From Myrica gale (Eukaryota; Streptophyta; Magnoliopsida; Fagales; Myricaceae), in assembly GCA_963930655.1 (NCBI GenBank), contig OZ005608.1, positions 4,092,001 through 4,156,000 of the forward strand: DNA of 64,000 bases, in the 5' to 3' direction. Shown here piece after piece: positions 40,221-52,166 of this stretch; position 1 is the first letter of the stretch; every line of letters starts with the position of its first letter. Made by a program: the position numbers and the translations under genes. The notes under the pieces are model-generated. The model did no database searches, had not been told where the DNA came from, and saw only the letters and a list, made by a program, of their open reading frames with translations.

Positions 40221-43200
40221 ATGGAAGAGAGTAGGAAAGAAGGAGGCGTCCATGAAACTCGCGAGAGCAGAAATGAGCCTCTTCTGTCAATGGACGTTGA
40301 GTTGGCGTCAGGGAACGAGGCGTCACCGTGGAGACTAGATCTACAGACGTTCCCGGCTCTGCCCGAGAGACCAGGAGGCGATCAGGGTTCCTTCACTCTC
40401 CGCCGCTTTCTTCGCACCCCAAGTAAGCCGCCTTCTTTAGTTTTCTCTGATTGAAATTTGTATACATTCAGAAACTCATCTGCTACAGATGTGTGAAAAT
40501 ATTGGAAAAGTATATATTGTTTAATCTGTATATTCGTATGGGAAGGAATGGAAATCGTGTTTTTCTTTTTCGATTCTTTATTTGGCAAGATTCACTCTCG
40601 CCTAGAGGGCTTACCAAATAAAAGACACATATATTCTTTGTTAATCCCACTTGATTTTTCTTATTTGAAAACAAATTCCATATAAATTGATATAATCTTG
40701 TCTTGATAGCTGAGTCGACTCGACCGAGTTAGTTTGTTGATTTCTGCCGGTGGACCATGGGCTATTGGCCCTGTGGCTTTGCAAACCTTCACGCGTGTGA
40801 CTTGGATAGGACTTGGGAGCATATTCATATGTTGGGACTTGGGGGGATTTCGGTACTCAGTCTCTATGGCTCTGGTGGGGACAATCCTCTCTAAACAGGC
40901 TCACGCTGCATATTGGGCCATTGTTGCAACTTCTGGAATGCCACTTTTGGTTTCCTGTAAACAAAAGCAAATGCAGAACTTTTTGAAAAGTGGATTGTGA
41001 CAGGGGAACAGAATATATGAATAGGACCCAGTGGCGGAGCCAGCAATTTTGTATAGGGGGCAGAAACGAAAATTATTTTAAATAATATGATTAAAAATAA
41101 ACTGGCAGACTGCAACCCTTGATTATGTGTTGCCAAACTGGCAGAAGCACTAAGCACACTGCAACCCTTGATTATGTGTTGCCAAACTGGCAGAAGCACT
41201 AAGCACACTGCTGAAAGTAAGAGGGTTTGGTTTGACTGCTTTGCGAAGCATCTCAACAAACCAGTGGAAAGCCTCCTCATACTCCTCATTATTCACAAAA
41301 CCTGAAATAACAGCAGTCCAAGCGATATCATCTTTCTCAGGCATCAATTTAAACAACTGGATGCATTTGTCAGTTAGTCCTTTGGTAGAGAAACCTGTAA
41401 TTGTGGTCGTCCATGAAACTTTATCTTTTATGGGCATCCTCTTAAATGACAAAAGTTATTGTGTGAGTGTGTGAGTGGACGGGTGAGATTAGAAGTTGAG
41501 AAATCTAAGGGCTGAAAAACTGTCACGTCATTTAATGAACCCGACCCGCGAACCCGACCCGGTTTTATTAAATGACGTGATATTTTTTCAGCCATTAAAT
41601 TTCTCAACTTCTAATCTCACCCGTCCACTCACTCACTCACACAATAACCGGCCTCCCTCTCAAATAGCCTAAAGGCTTCTTCAATAGAACCATGTTGGAC
41701 ATAACCGACAATCAGGGAATTCCAAGAAACTACATCTTTCCTACTCATATGATGAAATAACTTAGTAGCTAAGTCTATACAGCCAAATCTACAATACATG
41801 GTAATAATAGAGATTCCCATGAAGACATCAAAGTCAAATCCCAGGCGTGAAACCAATCCTTGAATTTGAATCCCCTCTCCATACCTACCGAAATTGCCAC
41901 AAGCCTCAAACAGCATAGTCAAGGTAGTAGGATTCACATGAACTTTTCCTTCTCTTCTCATACTCAAAAACAATTCAAACCCTTCGTTGAAACTCTCTAT
42001 CTTCATATAACCATCAATCATTGCCGTCCAGGTAACTACATTTCTCTCAGGCATAATATCAAATAGATTTCGAGCATCCACTATCCTTCCCTGTTTACAG
42101 AACCCGTCAACCATAGAGCTCCAAGAAACCATGTCTTTTCAATCATAACTTCAAAACTCCGAACCGCCTCTTCCAACCTTCCCACCTTCAAAAACCCATT
42201 TATCAAGGCATTCGAACAAACAACATCCCGCCACTTCCCCGACATCTCACAGTACAGCTTCTCAGCCTTGTCCAACATCCCTACCCGTGCAAAACATGTG
42301 ATCATGGCAGAATAAGAGATGGCATTACGATTGGGCATCCGAGAAAAAAGCTCAAAAGCTTAATCTGCCATACACCTGTTCCGCATATACGCCGTGATCA
42401 TGGCATTGTACGAAGAGGTGCTTCTTTCGGGCATTTTTTAGAACACATTCCGGGCTTTACCGATTTGGCCATTTTCTGCATATGCGGTGAGAATGGCAGT
42501 CCAAGAGATAGTATTTTTGTGGGGCATGCGATTGAATATGTACTCAGCTTCTTTGATGTCATGGTTATTCCCATATTGTGTGATCTGGTTGTTGCAGTAA
42601 AAAAGAAATTTGCTGGTTCTGCGGTTGGCAGAGGACCGGTGGTTTGGCTCTGATAGAATCAGGGTGGAGTCGAGGGGGGCAGCCTTACATGAAAGGTTAC
42701 ATGTTTAAGCCTCTACCTCTTTTTTTTTTAGAACTGAGGGGGGGCGGCTCCCCCCCCCTCTCTCCGCCCCTGATAGGACCCGTCATCCAAGTGTTATAAG
42801 AAACAAGATACGCGCACTTAGGTAATACTGTAATACATAAGTTAACGCGCGCGCATCACGATCACGCATATGTATGCGTATGTTATTCATGTTTTTTTCT
42901 AAGTCTGTATATGTCTTATATCAGAAGAATCTCTCTTTGGATGGCTTCAAAAAAAATTTGAGGAATTTTTTTATTGGAGGTATTTCATATTTTATTGGGT
43001 CCATGAAAAAGTTGTTGGATTCTGTGAAAAGTTATTGACTTTTGTGTTTGTGAAAAGGTATTGAAATTTATAACAAATAGGCATGTTGGGGAGATTGATT
43101 TCGAAACAATATAAGCATCCTCAAGCTTCTGATTTCTTGAGGAAAAAAATGCAGTGACCATAGGATGGGTACCTTTTATTCATACACTATTTAAATTGAC

Positions 43201-46200
43201 CTTAAGTTTCTAAGCAAAACCCCTTTCGAAAGCATAAATTTTAAGCTGGAAGCATGTTTCTTGCATTTGTAGGAGGCCAGTGGTATTTCTGCAAATAACT
43301 TCTGTTTTTTGTGAGGCAGTAGTTGTCGTTTCATCTGCATTAAACTTGTCAAGTTTAAGAAGGAAGCTAGAGATAAGCATTGGGAGGGGAGGACTAGTCC
43401 TCTGGTTGTAGGTAATGCCTCCACAGATTGCTGTAAAAGACCAAACCACAGACCCTCCATCATGGTTTTGGAACTTCAAATTAGACTGATTTATATGACT
43501 ACAGACAGCATTTCAGTGACCCATCTGATGATAGCGTCAAATGTTGCTTAGACTGGGGGAGTGCAATGTGGCCTAAAGGAGATCCATATGGACTCTGTTC
43601 AGGAAAAATATCCATGATGTTGTGGGAGCCAATATCTCATGAATACCTAACATATAGCTATCTGAATTAGATGAAGCAACTTTTGCAATTTTACCTCCTT
43701 CAGTAGAGCTGGAATGGAGATTGATTTCTATGAAATGCGATGCTTTCAGTGAGAAATTTGAGAATTTCTCTGGAATCCATTGATAGTTACTTTGTCAGGT
43801 TCTAGGGGCCTACTCTTCGTTTTTGATGCTCCTGCAAATATGATCCTGAAATCGTTGATCTTTGCAAGCTGATTGTTTAACATTGCCCAGAAGTGAGGTC
43901 AATACAACTTTGTGATGTGTTCTACAACAGCCACTCCTGAATAAGCAGATAGAGAAAAAGGAATACGGCTAAACTTTTTCCTTTGCAGTATGAATATTTT
44001 GCTCTTCCATTTAGCAACTAGGTTATCGTATGTTGCACTAAGATCTTTGAATGATGGAATCAGAGGGCTTTAGAGAATCACTTCTTTTACGCTCCCTTGG
44101 GATCATACAGAAAGAGAATGACTATGGATAACCTGACTATCTTAAAGTTCCTATTAGAAAATTCACGCATAAAAGTTGGAAACTTGTATTCTTGAACACA
44201 GGGAAACGATGCAAGGTTGCTGATTATTACAAGAAACAAGAAAGGCTCCTTGAAGGGTTTAGTGAGATGGAGACCATGGCTGAAAATGGTTTTGCGCCTG
44301 GGAGTCTAACAGAGGTTGTTTCTTTTTTTCTTTTTCTTTTTCTTTTAATATAAACTCTCTTCATATAAGTCTTAACAGTGTTTGGTGGGATTGAGTTTTC
44401 TTTCTTTTTCGTTTTGATGATTTCAAATGCATGTTTGTTATAATGGTGCTTACAGGCAACCTAAGAAATAAAAGAGGCCGGTAAGTTCCTAATTAAGTTG
44501 CAGAAATAATAATATCGAGTGAAAACTATTTCTGTTAGTGTTTGTTTTGATGAACCTTGTTCAGAAAGTTCAAGCTCACCTCCAATACCGTCTTATATCC
44601 CTCGAAGCCCCAAAATATCTTCTTCTAGTAAACAGCGACCAGTATATTCTATTGCTAACCTTGGCGCACATTATTTTCAGGATGAGGTGAAGCAGCTTGC
44701 AAAGAGTGAGAGGATGGCGATCCAAGTATCAAATATAGCTAACTTGGTACTCTTTGCAGCAAAGGTTTATGCTTCTATTCAGAGCAGATCGTTGGCAGTT
44801 ATTGCCTCAACCATGGATTCACTCTTAGATCTCTTGTCAGGGTTTATATTATGGTTCACTGCCCATGCCATGAAAAAACCAAACCAATATCACTATCCAA
44901 TTGGAAAGAAACGGATGCAACCAGTGGTAAGTCCTCCAATCCAGTGAATTGTGCATCTGCTTCTGTAGATACCTTGTGGTAACATAGAATTTTAGCTTCA
45001 GCATTTCTGCAATCCGCTGGATAACTTTTAGGCGCACAACACAGTATTGAACTCTGTCTGGCCAATACCGTAAATTCAACCAAATTCTCAAGAAAAGACT
45101 ACTCGTTCAGCCTCCTCCTGCTTTCCTTTTCCGATTCACTCGAATGCAGATTCCAGTATATTTTCAGTTTGTTTATGCTGATTATCAGAATATTGATGGA
45201 TAAAAGCTTTCATCTTCAACTAAGGAAACGTGCCAGCTTCCCAATACTGTCAAGATAACATGTTTTTCCTGTTTTGATTTCATCAATCCTTCTTGTGATC
45301 TATGAGGGAAACTAAAATCCTGTGGCTATTTCCACCTTTGCTGGAATTGCTTCAACTATAACTTATTTGAAAGCTTTGGGGAAAAACAATAAAGAAACAC
45401 ATAATGGTGTGATGTTGTAAGACATATGAAATTAATGTAATTGAAAGCAGACAGAATTTATCAGGCCCATGCTATAGACTTCTCATTTTGTTATCAAGAT
45501 ATTTGACTTAAGAGTCTATTAGATATATAAATAACCGGTATTGGTATTGGAACAGTTTATTTAATGAGAAATATCAGGAACCAGTGGCATTTTGCTTCTG
45601 AACATCAAGGTATGAATGGGAATTTTATGGGAAACCGTCTTGGGGATAGGTAACATCAGTGGTAGACATAGTTTTCGAATATAGGTTTCAAGACTGCTTA
45701 TGAGTCGTGGGAATGTCAACCCAAGGCCTGCTGATAATGACACGGATATGGCCAGTGCTGTGTTTGAACTTGATTTTTACCAGACTTCCTCTGATACAGA
45801 ACAGATGTCTTATAATTTAGCTTGACTTTGCAGGGAATCATTGTTTTTGCATCAGTAATGGCAACTCTTGGATTACAAATACTGATCGAGTCTGGTCGAC
45901 AACTCATGTCCAAGGTATGCAACTTTGATCTTGGGTACTCCAACCTACATTAAGGATGTAGCTAGCAGCTAGTGCAGTGAACGTGAACAAGTATTACCAA
46001 AGTTGGAATTTAGAAGGGTTTGAAAATTAGCTTTGTTCGTAATTTGTTCAGAGGTTAAGTGTGTCATCAGGGATTGGTAGTTAGCTAAAAGGGGGAGTTT
46101 GGTTTTGAGTTACTACCAAATATACGAGTAGTTAGACCAGTCCGAGTTGGTAGATGCAACTTTTTGGGAATTATTTTTCTTAACAGTTGATTTTTACTTA

Positions 46201-47147
46201 TCACAAAAAAAAGTCTTGATTTTTGTGGTTGGTTTTATGTAATTTTCATTTCCTGTATTGATTGCAGTCTGAACCAGAGAGGGATCCTGAGAAGGAGAAA
46301 TGGATGATCGGGATAATGGTCTCCGTAACTGTTGTGAAGTTTGTGCTCATGGTCTATTGTCGAAGATTTAAGAACAAAATTGTTCGAGCCTATGCACAAG
46401 ATCATTTTTTTGATGTTGTTACTAATTCAATTGGTTTGGCAGCAGCTGTCCTGGCCATCCGATATTACTGGTGGATTGATCCGACTGGAGCTATTTTAGT
46501 GAGTTCATAGGCAACTCATTTATTTGTTCTCTATCTTTTGTTTGTTGCTGTATTGTAGGTGATAGGGTTCAGCTACTCTACAAAGTTTTTATTTTGTTTA
46601 TTTTGCTCTCTTTTCCTTACTCGTTGGAATCACTAACATTTGCATCTTGCATAAGAAAATTTGGCACTTCCATTCTTAGGTCTGCCATCTTTTATGTGAA
46701 ATTCCACTCAGTGCATTGACATGAAGAGGAATTTTAGTTTGCTCCTTGGAGTTAAACTCAGTCTATCAGAGTATATGATGATTTCTTGAATTTGTGATGC
46801 AGATAGCATTATACACTATGACTACATGGACGAGGACAGTCATTGAGAACGTAGGATCACTCATTGGAAGAACAGCACCACCTGAATTTTTGGCAAAGCT
46901 AACGTATCTAATATGGAACCACGACGAGGATGTCAAGCACATTGACACAGTTAGAGCATACACTTTTGGTTCCAATTATTTTGTGGAAGTTGACGTAGTT
47001 TTGCCACAAGACATGCTTCTGAACAAAGCGCATAATATTGGTGAGGAATTGCAAGAGAAGCTTGAGAAACTCCCTGAGGTTGAGCGAGCTTTCGTGCATA
47101 TAGATTTCGAGTTTACTCATAGGCCTGAACATAAGACCACGGCGTAA
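40221..47147 (+). CDS. MTP9/MTP10-like cation efflux (CDF) transporter, copy 2
   Basis: Six exons join to 405 aa: 40221-40422, 44202-44314, 44681-44926, 45834-45914, 46268-46498, 46803-47147. The start ATG gives [20 protein letters not shown], and [15 protein letters not shown] precedes the conserved [17 protein letters not shown] segment. The metal motifs DSLLD (151-155) and DHFFD (259-263) are intact. The C-terminal domain carries [21 protein letters not shown] wording (here [17 protein letters not shown]) and ends [13 protein letters not shown]. Function as for the family: proton-coupled export of Mn2+ or related cations into an endomembrane compartment. Intron 1 is 3.8 kb against 0.16 and 0.8 kb in the other two copies. 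It contains a gene-capturing hAT-type element and further non-coding sequence (42781-44201) I cannot identify. All other junctions are conserved in position and phase with its neighbours. Confidence 0.94.
41112..41209. repeat. 49-bp tandem duplication in captured PPR
   Basis: Two adjacent identical 49-bp units (41112-41160, 41161-41209), each starting gcaacccttgattatgtgtt and ending aagcacact. The duplication lies within the PPR-derived part of the hAT-type element and repeats the coding phrase [15 protein letters not shown]. Confidence 0.92.
41448..41655. mobile_element. MITE copy C, nested in the captured PPR
   Basis: 208 bp with the same arms and acccgac-rich centre as copy B. It splits the PPR reading frame between FRLFER and [12 protein letters not shown]. 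Flanks are a 10-bp duplication with one mismatch: cctcttaaat (41438-41447) and cctctcaaat (41656-41665). This is a transposon inside a transposon inside an intron. Confidence 0.88.
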
Positions 47148-47703
47148 TGGAACGGATCGATGATGACGGTGGTAGTGATGATCTGATCGGGCCTCTCGCT
47201 CTCTCTCTGAAGAAGGGTTTTCTGATAAGTTGCTGCCTTAGATAGAATGTGATACAATCTTGTTCTACAAAGAACTTTCTATTTTACGATCTGATGGTTG
47301 AACATTCATGAGTTTTGCCTCGTGTATTTTATAGATAATAGCGTCGCTGGACAGTTGATCTTGTGCTAATCCTTGATGTGCAAGCGCCTTTTTATTTCTC
47401 GCTTCACTGCAATCTGGATAAAAAGTATCCTCGTTTTGATTCTGTACAAGGGTGTCTTCTACCAAGAAAAAAAAAAGTACAAGGGTGTCTTCCAAGGGAA
47501 GATTCAAGGATGTTCTTCCCCCCTCCCATTACGAACTTAGAAATCCATACAACTAATCTAAAAGGAAAGTGAACCAACAAGATAAAATGTAGATTGAATT
47601 CTTGACACCCTCCAAAAACCAACATCCAAAACTTTTTCACGCGTGTGAAAACTTGGGACTTGGGAGCAATTAAGTTGGTCATAAAAGTTGTATCCGGCTC
47701 CTC

Positions 47704-47765
47704 GGTGGACCTCTTTGATCTCCTGTTGATCTTTGGTGGACCTCTTTGATCTCCTGTTGATCTTT
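47704..47765. repeat. 31-bp tandem duplication
   Basis: Two adjacent units starting ggtggacctctttgatctcc, period 31 bp, downstream of MTP copy 2. The units are identical over most of their length. Confidence 0.85.
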
Positions 47766-48100
47766 TCTGGCCCTTTGATAGGACTTTGCTGAACCAGGAT
47801 GTTGCTTTATTTATCCGGCCACCGCTCCTTCTGCCTAACATGAAGCATATAGTAGTTTCTCCGATTCTTTTTAGGATCCTCCCTATAGTTTTATTTTACA
47901 ACCTGACATATATGCTTGTATTCTAGATTTTAGAAATGAAACTTAGAAAAAAAATTGATCATAAACGAAAATCTATATAACAAATGTTGACTTTTTCACC
48001 TATGTCAAAGGAAACAATAGCTGTGGAAATTCCCAACTTCTGAGTTCTTTCTTCGTGTATTCTGCACTGCTGGTGATTATCGTAAGTATCCCACAAACAA

Positions 48101-49006
48101 CTAAAATACCTCTTTCTTGTCTAGAGAGACTTCACCCTTTCTCTCTAAAATTCCCCTCCCCTTCGTATGAAAGCCTACTCCCCTCTCTTGCTCTGGCTGG
48201 GGGAGGACGCTCCTCCCCCTCCTCCCTTTCCTTTTCTCCGGCCACCTTTTTGGTAGACGGAGCTTATCTAGTTTAGTTTTTGTTTTTATATTTGGTTGTT
48301 AGATCTTGGCCTTTCTGGTGGTTTTGGTGTGCACAACCTCTTTGGTGGCTCTCCTCTCCTTCCAGCAACCATATCTGGCCCCGAGTGAGGCATCAGGACG
48401 GCGCGTGAACTGTGGGCGCGCGTGGATCTCACGCGCCCGACTTGCCCCGCCATGCTTAGCTCCCTTCTGGCGGTCTTTGTTGTCTCTACCCGGCCGTGGG
48501 CGCGTGTGCCGCCTATATGCGCGACGTTTTTGCTTTCTGTCGTTTCTGGATACCGCCATTTTTGTGCTGTTTAGAATTGTCTCTCTTATTCCTTCTAGTG
48601 CAGCTAATCTTTGCATGAAGATTCTCTTGAAGGAGTCAGATGCTCTGCTCGCCCTTTATCTAGCAGAAGTCGTCATTGCTTTGGGTGATGGTTGTGTTGT
48701 GTTCCGATCCTTGTGACTGGCTTATGTTTTTCCTGTGTGCTGACCCTTGTGGCTAGTTTGTGTTGGTTCTGTGTATTGGCCCTTGTGGCTCATTTGTTGT
48801 TCTGGTGTTTATTTCATAGCCCTTGTGGCTGTTGGTGGTTCCAGCTGTTAAGTCTGATTTGGCTACCGGATCTTTGGATCCAGTTTGTTGTAAGGCCTTT
48901 TGGTCCGTTTAAGTCTTTCGTTAACCTTCGAGTTATTTTTATATTTTGTACTGATAGTAACCTTATCGGATATTAATATACTATTTCCGTTGGTTATAAA
49001 AAAAAA
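48101..49006 (+). mobile_element. non-LTR retroposon with poly(A) tail and 15-bp duplication
   Basis: The stretch ends in a short A run and is bracketed by gtatcccacaaacaa (48086-48100) and gtgtcccacaaacaa (49007-49021), a 15-bp target duplication with one mismatch. This structure, with the phrase 'ttatcggatattaatat' just before the tail, is that of LINE-type retroposition. The 906-bp insert lacks reverse transcriptase. It is GC-richer than its surroundings around 48340-48520. It carries three to four imperfect repeats of about 40 bp built on 'cccttgtggct' (48700-48840). It could be a 5'-truncated LINE, a SINE-like element or a retrocopied transcript. Confidence 0.78.
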
Positions 49007-51417
49007 GTGTCCCACAAACAAAAAGCAAAAGGGAAAACAATGCACTACCCAACGGAGAACGCTAGCCTATTGCTAGAGGTAGGCTCTCTTAAGCAACTAA
49101 AAGGAGTTGTTGCTAATCCTGATCCCTGTTTCTTCCCATAAAAATGTATGCCGTGTGATTTTGGTCATCGTTGCCTTCAAAGTAAATGCAGGAACGCTAC
49201 GTCTTTCGCTGATTTGAGCAGGTAACGAAAATCTCTGCTTCTTTCAATTCTCTATCAATATCTATCAGAGACGCTATACATAAGCTATTGAATCCCATTG
49301 GTCTTCTCTTTTCTTTTCCTTTTCCACTCCTGTCTTTTCTTTCAATTGTTGAATTTGTCATCAAAGAGCAACAATCACGACAAAAGGCAGTGGGATTTTA
49401 TCTAGCAGTTGCACTGGCTGGATTCCAATGTCTGTACTTAATTAATTGAGTGCATGGTTCCGTCACCCTTGAGCACTTCTTTCTGAGGATAAGGCTTTGG
49501 TCTTCATACCTTTCTCTTCATGAATGAGAAAGTTCCCCCAAGGGGTTCTTAGGCCTTAGCTCCACAATTCCGCAGGATTTGTATGAAAAGAGAAAGACAT
49601 TTGCCTTTGTCAACTAGATGCCTTGCGAGCCATATACACATCAATCTTATTTGCATGCATTTCCTCTGCTGCCATATGACAACGCTGCTTAGTGGGTTGA
49701 CATATAATATATTTGAGCATGCACTGGTGTTCAAAGTAGTATTTAATATGCTATAGATAAGTGTCTCAAGAATGATGACCTAACTTCTCATGCACGATGG
49801 TGTAGATACGATGATAAGCATTAAGGACTACTGAATTAGATGCACCTCACCAAATCCCCACTTTCCACTGAGGAAGATTTCTTTGTCAGGATGTTCCACT
49901 TTTTCCCCCTAGATACGTGTTTGAGTGATTTCAATCTGCATTTTTTTTTTTAATTCCTGCCACTTGTTGGAATGCTTAGTTAAGAAATATAATAGTTAAA
50001 TTTCTTTGTAGATAGCACTCACACAACTAATTGGTCATTTTAATTAATGTATAGACCTATAAGCTTAAACTTTCATACTCCATACTACAAGATTAATTAC
50101 TCAAAACAAAGTAGCAACAAGGTTGATAATGGCAGAGGACTAGATGGATGTGGTTCTGGATTCGATTTCTCTATGAGGATAAAATTGATGACTTAATTAG
50201 GAGACCGTGAACTGTGGGCTACCGCATCACAATTAATATATTCAAAGCTTTTAAGCTGATGAGAATTGATGATGCCAGTTGTTTGGTTTGACGCGACAGA
50301 TGAGCAATGGATCGATACTAAGGCTTCCTTTGATTTGTTAGACCTTCAAGACAAGACAGAGTGAACGGAACTCTCCTGTGGAGAGAACCTGCGATGCTTA
50401 AATCAGTGTTTGAAAAGCAAAAATAGACAATATCAAGGGCCGATTTTTCTAAACCCTTATTTTTGGTAATCTATTTTACCCATATCGGTATAGATTTGAT
50501 GGTTCTTATTCAACTCAAGTAAACTCAAAATATATATATAGTTGTTCTCCTTTTCAATGGTCTTACTTAATTACTACTCTGTCGCATTATAAATTGAAAT
50601 AATGAATATTCTCAATAAGATTAGGCAATATATAGTGGGTTTCATGGCCCTTTTCAATGCTCTACAGAGAAAACGTGCAAAACATAATGATAACTTCCTT
50701 GTCAAGGCCTGGATATGAATCTCCAATGATCGTTACCGCTCAACAATACAAAAACTATAGCTATTATTTTACGACACTATTGTGCGCTTTTTGTGTCGGC
50801 TTGTGGTAAGAATGAATGAGTAATGGGTAAAACCTTTAGTCTAGACAAGAGCATTTTGAGTAAAGGCCAAAAATTCACTTCCAAGAAATTAAACAAGGCT
50901 GTCGGGGCATGCTGTTCCCATCAAGCATATATAAAACTCCAGAGATGCGCCAAATGCGTTGTTTGGTAGCTGTGAAATCGTGAATCCATAGGGTGTGGGC
51001 GGATCCAATGAAGCCATTTAAAAATAAATAAATCTCACAAAAATGTATTATATTATATATAGTGCATCATCTTAGCTCCTCTACCTTCTTGACAAAGAAA
51101 AACAAAATGTGAGAAATATAGTCGTCTGTCACCCTATGCATTAGAGGAAAATTAATCTCAAGAAAAAATATGATAAATTACATAATCACGGAAATAATTA
51201 GTACAAGAATGCTATCAACTTTGCTGAGAGATGTTACTTCATTGAATTGGGAAGGTTTTGATCCTGAAATTTCAGTCCTAACAAAGGTTTTGATGTTACC
51301 AACACATTAATAAATTTTATCAATAGTCCAGATTGCATTAAACAATATATTAATGACCTAATTTTTTGTTTTTATTTTTTTTAATTATACTATTAATACA
51401 TTGATATTTATTAGAAA

Positions 51418-51778
51418 AAAATATATTTTTCACTCACTACTAACATAAGTTTTGCACTTTATATCATAAACTATCACTTTCGAGACATTGCAACCTTTAA
51501 CTATCAATTTTAAACACTTTGCACCATCTGTTGAATTTTTAGATCCTTTTGCACCCTTTAACTATTAGTGTTATACATTTTGCACATTCCGTTCGATAAT
51601 AATACTTTTGAGAATTTAATGAATTTATAATAATATATTAACTATATATAAAATAGATTAAGTGTATTATAGTTATTTTAATTTAAAAATTCGACGGAAT
51701 GAGCAGTCTGTATTAAAAGAGTAAAAGTCATAATAGTTAAGTCAAAAGTCTTGGTTGTTAGCGAGTAAAACGTATATT
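51418..51778. repeat. degenerate inverted-repeat element
   Basis: The left side reads aatatatttttcactcacta and the right side, inverted, AATATACGTTTTACTCGCTA. The interior has recurring phrases 'ttttgcacc(a/c)t' and 'aactatcaatttt', also seen near 8500 and 61050, pointing to a dispersed family. No clear target duplication. Confidence 0.55.
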
Positions 51779-52166
51779 GACCCCTTATTAATATATCGAC
51801 AACATCGTAGCCTTTCGTAGGACCGAAGCGTTAAGAAAGAAACGTTTTTCCTAGTTCATCCGTGGATTAGGATATATACAAAAACACCCCCAACGAACTG
51901 GAATAAGTCACGTGGCTGGTTTTTGTGTGAGTGGTCAGATGCGTGGCTAACTTTTGTTCATTGGCCAAAAGTACGCACGATGTTGTACGTGGGCCTACCC
52001 AGTGGGACAAGTAATATACAAATAGATTCCTCTCTCTCCTTCCATCCTCCTAAGATGGTGGGTGGTTACATACTTTTGTAGTAGCCAGCCAGTGGGGGTC
52101 TGTACATATATAAAGAAAAGGACTTCGACCTGGCAAAAGAAGAGCAGGCCGATCGAGAGAAAGTTA

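Larger units (their letters stand above)
41111..42606 (-). pseudogene. captured PPR gene fragment (PLS class)
   Basis: Read on the minus strand this is a run of PPR motifs such as [63 protein letters not shown] and [20 protein letters not shown]. Their spacing and wording resemble the Arabidopsis organelle PPR protein At1g53600 (from memory). It is broken by in-frame stops after ARNVF and CMAD, by a one-base frameshift near 42137 (FEVMIEK to MVSWSSM), by a MITE, and by a 49-bp tandem duplication at its 3' end. No start codon or C-terminal E/E+ domain is present, so it cannot make a working RNA-binding protein. Confidence 0.9.
41029..42772. mobile_element. hAT-type element that captured a PPR gene (Pack-hAT)
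   Basis: The left end is CAGTGGCGGAGCCAG and the right end, inverted, CAGGGGCGGAGAG; both are flanked by a perfect 8-bp duplication ATAGGACC (41021-41028, 42773-42780). The ends match those of the element at 2268. No transposase is present: almost the whole 1,744-bp interior is a degraded fragment of a pentatricopeptide repeat gene on the minus strand, itself interrupted by a MITE. The element lies in intron 1 of MTP copy 2, antisense with respect to the captured gene. Confidence 0.9.
47148..52166. other. intergenic between MTP copies 2 and 3
   Basis: Contains the MTP copy 2 3' UTR, a 31-bp duplication (47704), a retroposon (48101-49006) and a degenerate inverted repeat (51418). The rest, 49.0-51.4 kb, holds no frame I can recognise. 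A TATATAAAG at 52107-52115 lies about 50 bases before the MTP copy 3 start codon and is a likely TATA box. Confidence 0.5.

Noticed and set aside
40734..41000. 88-aa plus-strand frame in MTP copy 2 intron 1
   Set aside because: No recognised domain, lies wholly in an intron, and ends just before the hAT-type element.
41029..42772. PPR sequence as a genuine disrupted host gene
   Set aside because: Both ends of the PPR homology lie inside inverted termini with a perfect 8-bp target duplication, so it is transposon cargo rather than a local gene.
44519..44947. 142-aa frame starting upstream of MTP copy 2 exon 3
   Set aside because: Its first ~55 residues are intron read-through; the conserved part begins at the acceptor before 44681.
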